Of a stretch of 5,918 nucleotides of DNA, positions 1 through 4,520 are shown piece by piece; the stretch's first letter is position 1; each line of letters starts with the position of its first letter. The DNA comes from an uncultured bacterium (GTDB taxonomy: Bacteria; Hydrogenedentota; Hydrogenedentia; Hydrogenedentales; JAEUWI01), in the NCBI GenBank assembly GCA_937895305.1, contig CALAXS010000819.1:1-5918 (forward strand). Direction: 5' to 3'. The translations under genes and the position numbers were made by a program. The notes under the pieces are model-generated. The model worked only from the letters and a program-made list of their open reading frames with translations, made no database searches and was not told the DNA's origin.

Positions 1-2
1 AA

Positions 3-917
3 GTCTGCGAAAAATTCAAAGCCACCGTTTTCTACACCGCTCCCACCGCCATACGTTCCCTCATTCAACAAGGCGATGAATGGCCCGCCAAATACGACCT
101 CTCCTCACTCCGCGTTCTAGGCACCGTCGGTGAACCCATCAACCCCGAAGCCTGGATGTGGTACCACAGGGAAATCGGTGGGGAAACCTGCCCCATCGTC
201 GATACCTGGTGGCAAACTGAAACCGGCGGACACATGATTACCGCACTCCCCGGTGCACACGCAACCAAACCCGGTAGCGCATCACGACCCTTCCTCGGCG
301 TAGACCCCGTCATTCTCCGCGACGACCGCTCCGAATGCAATCCCAACGAAGGCGGAAAACTCTGCATACGCAAACCCTGGCCCGGCATCATGCGCACCAC
401 CTGGGGCGATCACAATCGCTTCATAGACACCTACTTCACCATGTACAATGACCTCTACTTTACCAGCGACTCCTGCCGCAAAGACGTAGACGGCGACTAC
501 TGGCTCATGGGCCGCATTGACGACGTGGTCAACGTTTCCGGTCACCGCATCGGTACCGCAGAAGTCGAATCTGCACTCGTGAGTCACCCTGCCGTCGCAG
601 AAGCTGCCGTCGCACCCATGCCCCACGACATCAAAGGCCAGGCCCTATACGCCTTCGTCACCCTCATCGGCGATATCGACCCAAGCGACGACCTGCGCAA
701 AGAACTGGTAAAACACGTTCGTAAAGAAATCGGACCCATCGCCACACCGGAAATGATTCAATTCGCACCCGGACTGCCCAAGACACGCTCCGGCAAAATC
801 ATGCGACGTATCCTCCGCAAGATTGCAGAAAATGACGCAGGTGCTATCGGCGACATCACCACCCTCGCTGACCCTGCCGTGGTAGAGGCACTCGTCGCAG
901 GACGCCCGGAAACATAG
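3..917 (+). CDS. acs: Acetyl-CoA synthetase, C-terminal part (5' end outside window)
   Basis: AMP-forming acetate-CoA ligase (acetate + ATP + CoA to acetyl-CoA + AMP + PPi), a cytoplasmic enzyme of acetate assimilation. The frame is open from the window edge, giving 304 residues that match roughly residues 345-648 of the ~650-residue Salmonella enzyme with no net indel between landmarks. Visible landmarks: the GTVGEP nucleotide motif, TWWQTETGG (fragment residues 68-76), hinge segment GRIDDVVNVSGHR (residues 170-182), and the A10 motif PKTRSGK, whose lysine (codon 795-797) lies exactly 195 residues after the second Trp, as K609 does after W414 in Salmonella. Val386 and Trp414 equivalents, which shape the small acetate pocket, are present, supporting acetate over larger acids. 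D500, R515, D517 and R526 equivalents are also kept. Odd point: the usual YFTGD reads YFTSD. The lysine is the known acetylation target of Pat/CobB-type control in other bacteria. Codons end mostly in C. Confidence 0.97.
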   Translation, partial: VCEKFKATVFYTAPTAIRSLIQQGDEWPAKYDLSSLRVLGTVGEPINPEAWMWYHREIGGETCPIVDTWWQTETGGHMITALPGAHATKPGSASRPFLGVDPVILRDDRSECNPNEGGKLCIRKPWPGIMRTTWGDHNRFIDTYFTMYNDLYFTSDSCRKDVDGDYWLMGRIDDVVNVSGHRIGTAEVESALVSHPAVAEAAVAPMPHDIKGQALYAFVTLIGDIDPSDDLRKELVKHVRKEIGPIATPEMIQFAPGLPKTRSGKIMRRILRKIAENDAGAIGDITTLADPAVVEALVAGRPET

Positions 918-955
918 GGAACCAGTAACGGATACCATCCGAACACAGAACCGGG

Positions 956-992
956 GCCGGACGTATCCAACACGTTCGGCTCTTTTTCTTTT
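956..992 (+). terminator. Intrinsic terminator downstream of acs
   Basis: Bases 956-964 (GCCGGACGT) pair with 972-980 (ACGTTCGGC) in a 9-bp stem with one G-T wobble and a 7-base loop. The T-rich run TCTTTTTCTTTT (981-992) follows directly. This is a textbook Rho-independent shape, 39 bases after the acs stop. It also sits inside the leader of the transporter gene. Confidence 0.82.
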
Positions 993-1006
993 ACAGCAGT
1001 ACCGTC

Positions 1007-1014
1007 AAAGGGGG
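1007..1014 (+). promoter_or_regulatory. Ribosome binding site that sets the transporter start
   Basis: The purine run AAAGGGGG ends 5 bases before the ATG at 1020. It supports that start over the in-frame ATG at 1038 (MNRWLV), which has only the A-rich coding sequence GAAGAAAAAACC before it. Confidence 0.7.
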
Positions 1015-1019
1015 ACACC

Positions 1020-2384
1020 ATGACAGAAGAAAAAACCATGAACCGATGGCTCGTTGTATTCGGTGCCATTCTAATCCAACTCAGCCTGGGGGCCATTTAC
1101 GCCTGGAGCGCATTCACTGGACAACTCAAACTCCCCATTGACGAAGGGGGCTACGGCTTTAGCGCTGCACAGACACAATGGGTCTTCTCCGTCGGACTCC
1201 TTAGCTTCGCCATCGTCATGGTCGTCGCAGGACGCCTGCAGGCCAAAGTCGGCCCACGACCCATCGCCGTCCTGGGCGGCATCGTCCTCGGACTGGGCTA
1301 CATCCTCGGTGGCCTCTTCGGGAGCTCCTTCACCATCCAGATCATCTGCATCGGCATCATCGGCGGCACAGGCATCGGACTCGCCTACGTCGTACCTATC
1401 GCCGTATGCGTCAAATGGTTCCCCGACCACAAAGGCATGATTACCGGGATCGCTGTGGCCGGCTTCGGCTTCGGCGCTACCATTTGGGTCAAACTCGCCG
1501 GCAGCTGGTTCGGCGGACTTCTCAACACCGCCGACGGCTTCCTGGGACTCCCCGGAGTCCAGGCCGTCTTCCTCCTCTATGGTTGCGCCTTCCTCCTCTC
1601 CATCCTCATTGGCAGCAAATGGATGGTCAACCCGCCCGATGACTACAAGCCCGAAGGCTGGGAACCTCCGGCATTGACCGACACCAGTACCGTTGAACTG
1701 AGTGAAGGACAAATGCTCGCTACACCCCAATTCTACATGCTCTTCCTCATCTTCACCGCATCCGCCATGGCCGGACTCATGGTCATCGGCTGCATCAAAC
1801 TCTTCGGCATCGACGCCCTCCAGGCCAGTGGTGCCGCAACAGACGCAGCAGCCGCAAGTGCCACCGCCGGGACCGCCATGGCCCTCTACGCCATTCTCAA
1901 CGGCATCGGTCGCATCGTATGGGGTACCCTCTCCGATAAAATCGGACGCAAACCCGCCGTCTTCTCCATGTGCCTGCTCCAGGGCATCATGATGCTCGCC
2001 TTCTTCCAGGTCGGGGCCAGCAAGATTGGCCTCATCCTCGGTGCCAGCGTCATCGGCTTCAACTTCGGCGGCAACTTTGCCCTCTTCCCCGCAGCCACCG
2101 CCGACTTCTTCGGCAACAAAAACGTCGGAAGAAACTACGGCTACATCTTTCTCGCCTACGGTGCCGCAGGTATCATAGGCCCACAGATTGCCGGATACAT
2201 CAAAGACACCGCCACCATAGGCACCGCCAACGCAGACGCATGGGCCACCCCCTTCCTCATCGCAGGGATCGCCTGCCTCGCCGCCGCTGTCCTGACCCTC
2301 TTCCTCAAAACCCCCAGACACGACACCCCCACCCGTCATCACCCCATACACCACTACCACGGCCCCACGCCCCACCATCCCTAA
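1020..2384 (+). CDS. OFA-family MFS transporter (oxalate/formate antiporter-like carboxylate carrier)
   Basis: Inner-membrane transporter of 454 residues with about 12 hydrophobic segments. Family signs are the start NRWLVVFGAILIQLSLGAIY (residues 8-27), the central loop NPPDDYKPEGW (204-214) followed by MLATPQFYMLF (232-242), and MFS motif-A loops at GRLQAKVGPRP (71-81) and GTLSDKIGRKP (302-312). The first loop has Ala where motif A usually has Asp; the second keeps it. OFA members carry oxalate/formate or other small carboxylates. The adjacent acs gene suggests acetate or another monocarboxylate here, but sequence alone does not fix substrate or direction. The first ATG is chosen for its ribosome binding site. 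The last 24 residues (431-454) are unusual, with 8 His and 6 Pro beyond the last membrane segment. It lies 102 bases after acs on the same strand, separated from it by a terminator. An Ala-rich stretch (269-288) lies just before or within TM8. Confidence 0.93.
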   Translation: MTEEKTMNRWLVVFGAILIQLSLGAIYAWSAFTGQLKLPIDEGGYGFSAAQTQWVFSVGLLSFAIVMVVAGRLQAKVGPRPIAVLGGIVLGLGYILGGLFGSSFTIQIICIGIIGGTGIGLAYVVPIAVCVKWFPDHKGMITGIAVAGFGFGATIWVKLAGSWFGGLLNTADGFLGLPGVQAVFLLYGCAFLLSILIGSKWMVNPPDDYKPEGWEPPALTDTSTVELSEGQMLATPQFYMLFLIFTASAMAGLMVIGCIKLFGIDALQASGAATDAAAASATAGTAMALYAILNGIGRIVWGTLSDKIGRKPAVFSMCLLQGIMMLAFFQVGASKIGLILGASVIGFNFGGNFALFPAATADFFGNKNVGRNYGYIFLAYGAAGIIGPQIAGYIKDTATIGTANADAWATPFLIAGIACLAAAVLTLFLKTPRHDTPTRHHPIHHYHGPTPHHP

Positions 2385-2398
2385 GCCCAGACCACAAC

Positions 2399-2441
2399 GC
2401 CGCCGGATATTCCATCTGTCCGGCGGCTAGGGGTAATTTTA
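2399..2441 (+). terminator. Probable terminator of the transporter gene
   Basis: GCCGCCGGA (2399-2407) and TCCGGCGGC (2419-2427) form a perfect 9-bp GC-rich stem with an 11-base loop, 14 bases after the stop codon. The following T-run is short (TTTT at 2437-2440) and begins 9 bases after the stem, so termination may be partial or the hairpin may mainly protect the 3' end. Confidence 0.55.
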
Positions 2442-2471
2442 TCTGGGTGTAAGCACAGTTGGATCTTTCCT

Positions 2472-2498
2472 TAACGCAGAGACGCAAAGAACGCAGAG
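2472..2498. repeat. Degenerate 9-base tandem repeat, left arm
   Basis: Three adjoining 9-base units (2472-2480, 2481-2489, 2490-2498) follow the pattern AACGCAGAG / GACGCAAAG. This sequence type, with alternating GCAGAG and GCAAAG, resembles short intergenic repeats I recognise from many environmental bacterial genomes. Its reverse complement resembles the array at 2658-2684. It has no credible coding role. Confidence 0.55.
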
Positions 2499-2509
2499 AA
2501 TAGGGCCCC

Positions 2510-2557
2510 CTCGTTCCCATGCTCTGCGTGGGAATGCATACGGACCGCTCTGCGGTC
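2510..2557. repeat. REP-like twin-hairpin element
   Basis: There are two hairpins in a row. TTCCCA (2514-2519) pairs with TGGGAA (2529-2534), and GACCGC (2543-2548) pairs with GCGGTC (2552-2557). Both carry the same 8-base core GCTCTGCG (2521-2528 and 2547-2554). The text CGTTCCCAnGCTCTGCGTGGGAATGC is, from general knowledge, a widespread intergenic repeat type in several bacterial phyla. Copy number in this genome cannot be seen from one window. Confidence 0.6.
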
Positions 2558-2579
2558 ATTAGATCTGCAACAACCACTC

Positions 2580-2593
2580 AATACTTCGGTATT
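2580..2593. other. Small UUCG-tetraloop hairpin
   Basis: AATAC-TTCG-GTATT forms a perfect 5-bp stem closed by C(UUCG)G when read as RNA on the plus strand. It stands in the repeat-filled convergent gap and has no T-run. It may be part of a larger repeat unit or chance. Confidence 0.35.
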
Positions 2594-2630
2594 ATCGCCT
2601 CACCCGGAAAAGTGACCCGAATACAATCTA

Positions 2631-2661
2631 TCTCCTCCCTCTTCCGCTCCTCCCTTCCTTT
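2631..2661. other. Polypyrimidine tract
   Basis: Thirty of 31 bases are C or T, with a single G at 2646. On the minus strand this is a polypurine run in the 3' region downstream of the DUF2961 gene. I see no terminator hairpin for that gene here. Confidence 0.5.
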
Positions 2662-2684
2662 GTGCTCTTTGTGCCCTTGTGGTG
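2658..2684. repeat. Degenerate 9-base tandem repeat, right arm
   Basis: The units CTTTGTGCT (2658-2666), CTTTGTGCC (2667-2675) and CTTGTGGTG (2676-2684) adjoin. By eye 17 of 27 bases equal the reverse complement of 2472-2498, so the two arrays look like inverted ends of one ~213-base repeat island. A short CCCTGA duplication follows at 2692-2703. Confidence 0.5.
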
Positions 2685-2710
2685 AATCTTTCCCTGACCC
2701 TGACCTTCCC

Positions 2711-4222
2711 CTACTTCTCCATCACCTTTTTCGTCGTCGCCAGATACCCCGCCATATCCTCCAGCCGCAGCAGCACAAACTTCTCCACACTAAACATTTT
2801 CTGAGGCGGTGACTTCACCCGTTTCCCCGTTGGAATCTCATCCACCACTTCAAACTTCAACGTATGGGTTCGCGCATCCAGCTCATGCAGATCAAGACTC
2901 CGCCAGAGCGCATCCCCATTCAGAATACCGAGGTCGAGGAGATCTTCCATGGGCTCCCCGTCGAGATAAACCCGATAAACCCCCGACATGATGGAAACGA
3001 AAAAGACGCCGCTAATCTGGTACGACCCCGCCTCCCGAATCTCCAGATCAAACTCAATGCTCCCCGGGTCCGCGCCCGGCATAAAGATCACCAAATCGCC
3101 ATCCTTCATGATGCGCCCGGCAGGCTCTGCACGGTATTCCATAGTTCCCGCTTCCAACACCCGATACGGTGCAATGCGTGTGGATGCTTCCGCAATGGGT
3201 TCCGTAAATTCTACCGCTGGATACTGATACCAGTAGGCCACCGAACTGATCCAGTCACTGCGCTCTTCAAAGGTACCAATGGGGACAGGGAGGCCTTCAT
3301 AGGTATAAAGGCTACCACGATGCTCCATCTCTACGCGTAGTGAATTTTCGAAAGGTATAGGGTCTGGAATATGCCAACGATAAGCACTGACCCGGTCCCC
3401 TGCAAAAAGCCCCTCGTAACACGACACCCCATGATAAGGCGAACTGAACTCGCGAAAGCCCCAGGCGTCATTGAAATAATCCTCTGTACCCGTACCGCGC
3501 AACTGCGGGTCGGTCGCGCCATCGATAAAGAAAAAATCGTCACCCTCGCCAAACCAGCCCAGCTCCATCTGTTGCGCTGAATACACCGTCCCCACATAAT
3601 GCCCACGGCCCTTCGTATCCAGCAAGACATGATGCCCCGGTTGTGCCGGGTGTTGTTGTTCATAACGCGCGTGAAAATACACCGTGTCTTCTGGCAACGT
3701 ATCATGCTTCTGCCAATCGAGGTAATAGTAAAACGAATTGACCCGGTATTCTTCCGATTCATTCGTAATCGTTACCTTGATATGCTCCTTGAATGGCAAA
3801 CGCCAGTAGCTGTTGCGGGAGCGACCATGGGAACTCACCTGGGTCACTGCGGAATTCACATCCTTGGGTGCGCCATAACCCACCCCAAAGAAATCGCCCA
3901 ATGGCACTTCCACACTGGGCTTCTCATTACCATCGTAATAGACCCGAATCACCACAGAGCGCCCGGCAAAAATATCGTCAGCAGCAATGGTGTTCCAGAA
4001 GTGGGTAATCACCCCCGGCCCCTCCAGGTCTGCAATCACCAACGTCGCCCCGGCCTCAATACGCCGCGAATCCCCATTCTTCGTCATGTCGGGATTACTA
4101 CTACTCTCGCGATGGGCCGTGAATTTCTGGAATGTGGTCAACGCAGCGAGACCCGACGGTCCCTCTGCCCAGGCACCCACAGCCATGAATACACACAATA
4201 GAACTATACATAGATTACGCAT
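2711..4222 (-). CDS. Secreted DUF2961 / GH172-family protein, probable glycoside hydrolase
   Basis: 503 residues from the ATG at 4222. Residues 1-19 form a signal peptide (MRN, then a hydrophobic core, ending AWA before Glu), so export is expected. The core (about 20-340) carries DUF2961 signatures: early HRESSSN, GDFFGVGYG (109-117), FGEGDDFFFIDG (224-235), GTGTEDYFNDAWG (243-255) and YHG (263-265). DUF2961 was assigned to CAZy family GH172, whose studied members act on difructose dianhydride I and arabinofuranose polymers. The Glu residues at 226 (GEGDD) and 247 (GTED) are 21 apart, the spacing I recall for the catalytic pair of the characterised fructofuranosidase. Residues about 355-490 form an additional beta-rich segment, possibly a carbohydrate-binding module. 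An ATG at 4255 would add 11 residues but lacks a ribosome binding site and spoils the signal peptide. It is convergent with the transporter gene, with no sugar genes nearby; the true substrate is unknown. Confidence 0.87.
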   Translation of the reverse strand: MRNLCIVLLCVFMAVGAWAEGPSGLAALTTFQKFTAHRESSSNPDMTKNGDSRRIEAGATLVIADLEGPGVITHFWNTIAADDIFAGRSVVIRVYYDGNEKPSVEVPLGDFFGVGYGAPKDVNSAVTQVSSHGRSRNSYWRLPFKEHIKVTITNESEEYRVNSFYYYLDWQKHDTLPEDTVYFHARYEQQHPAQPGHHVLLDTKGRGHYVGTVYSAQQMELGWFGEGDDFFFIDGATDPQLRGTGTEDYFNDAWGFREFSSPYHGVSCYEGLFAGDRVSAYRWHIPDPIPFENSLRVEMEHRGSLYTYEGLPVPIGTFEERSDWISSVAYWYQYPAVEFTEPIAEASTRIAPYRVLEAGTMEYRAEPAGRIMKDGDLVIFMPGADPGSIEFDLEIREAGSYQISGVFFVSIMSGVYRVYLDGEPMEDLLDLGILNGDALWRSLDLHELDARTHTLKFEVVDEIPTGKRVKSPPQKMFSVEKFVLLRLEDMAGYLATTKKVMEK

Positions 4223-4230
4223 TACTGAGG

Positions 4231-4237
4231 CCCTCTT
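4231..4237 (-). promoter_or_regulatory. Ribosome binding site that sets the DUF2961 gene start
   Basis: On the minus strand AAGAGGG stands 8 bases before the ATG at 4222. The alternative ATG at 4255 is preceded by AAATACTTCAATT, with no Shine-Dalgarno match. Confidence 0.7.
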
Positions 4238-4239
4238 AA

Positions 4240-4290
4240 TAGTTATCCCAAACATAATTGAAGTATTTATATATTAGTAGTTGCAAAACT
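4240..4290 (-). promoter_or_regulatory. AT-rich upstream stretch, possible promoter region of the DUF2961 gene
   Basis: This is the most AT-rich stretch in an otherwise GC-rich window. On the minus strand it includes TATATAAA and an upstream TTGCAA. I could not find a -35/-10 pair with 16-18 base spacing, so the exact promoter is not assigned. Confidence 0.3.
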
Positions 4291-4332
4291 GCCTATCAGA
4301 ATTGCCTTCAATACAATGCCGTATCCTTACCT

Positions 4333-4463
4333 GTCATTGCGAGGAGCGAAGCGACGCGGCAATCTGGCTTGGCCCAGATGACAGAACAGTGGCAACTATG
4401 ACTCCTACATCGTCCGGGCCAAGCTAGATTGCCACGCCTCGTTTACACTCGGCTCGCAATGAC
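4333..4463. repeat. Large imperfect palindromic dispersed-repeat element
   Basis: The left arm 4333-4375 starts GTCATTGCGAGGAGCG and ends GGCTTGGCCC. The right arm 4416-4463 is its near reverse complement, starting GGGCCAAGCTAGATTGCC and ending CTCGCAATGAC, with a 40-base spacer (4376-4415). The outer 10 bases and the inner GGGCCAAGC match exactly; the middle has mismatches and a few extra bases on the right. GTCATTGCGAG with GCGGCAATCT is, from general knowledge, a common repeat end type in diverse bacteria. It could act as a bidirectional terminator for the pepF 3' end. No transposase or clear target duplication is visible. Confidence 0.72.
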
Positions 4464-4520
4464 GTGCGCTTTATAGTCAAAGATGATTGAACGATCTGTT
4501 TCAGTGATACAAAGCTCCTT

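Noticed and set aside
282..626. Minus-strand open frames antisense to acs (also 65-400, 645-938 and 758-1096)
   Set aside because: The acs frame is unambiguous by motif over this whole stretch. These products show no recognisable motifs and follow from codon bias.
1071..2378. 435-codon open frame on the minus strand, antisense to the transporter
   Set aside because: It is a mirror of the strong C-ending codon bias of the transporter gene. The product is a low-complexity Gly/Glu/Asp-rich chain with no domain, and no ribosome binding site was seen.
1970..2452. 160-codon plus-strand frame overlapping the transporter 3' end
   Set aside because: An Arg/His/Pro-rich shadow of the transporter in another frame. 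I also checked it as a sign of a frameshift behind the His-rich tail, but it restores no known OFA end.
2472..2684. Short repeated units considered as a CRISPR array
   Set aside because: The units are 9 bases, directly adjoining and degenerate, with no spacers of regular length and no cas genes.
2519..2812. 97-codon plus-strand frame in the convergent gap
   Set aside because: It is made of the twin-hairpin repeat, the polypyrimidine tract and the antisense end of the DUF2961 gene; no protein family features.
3599..4201. 200-codon plus-strand frame, and 3331-3762 on the minus strand, inside the DUF2961 gene
   Set aside because: The DUF2961 frame has a signal peptide, ribosome binding site and family motifs. 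These other frames have none.
4223..4255. Longer start for the DUF2961 protein at 4255
   Set aside because: It lacks a Shine-Dalgarno sequence and puts 11 residues before a normal signal peptide; the ATG at 4222 has AAGAGGG 8 bases upstream.
4333..4463. Palindrome considered as a structured RNA gene or riboswitch
   Set aside because: The symmetric arms with CATTGCGAG ends fit a dispersed DNA repeat better; it lies beyond the AT-rich upstream stretch of the DUF2961 gene and shows no ligand-binding core I recognise.
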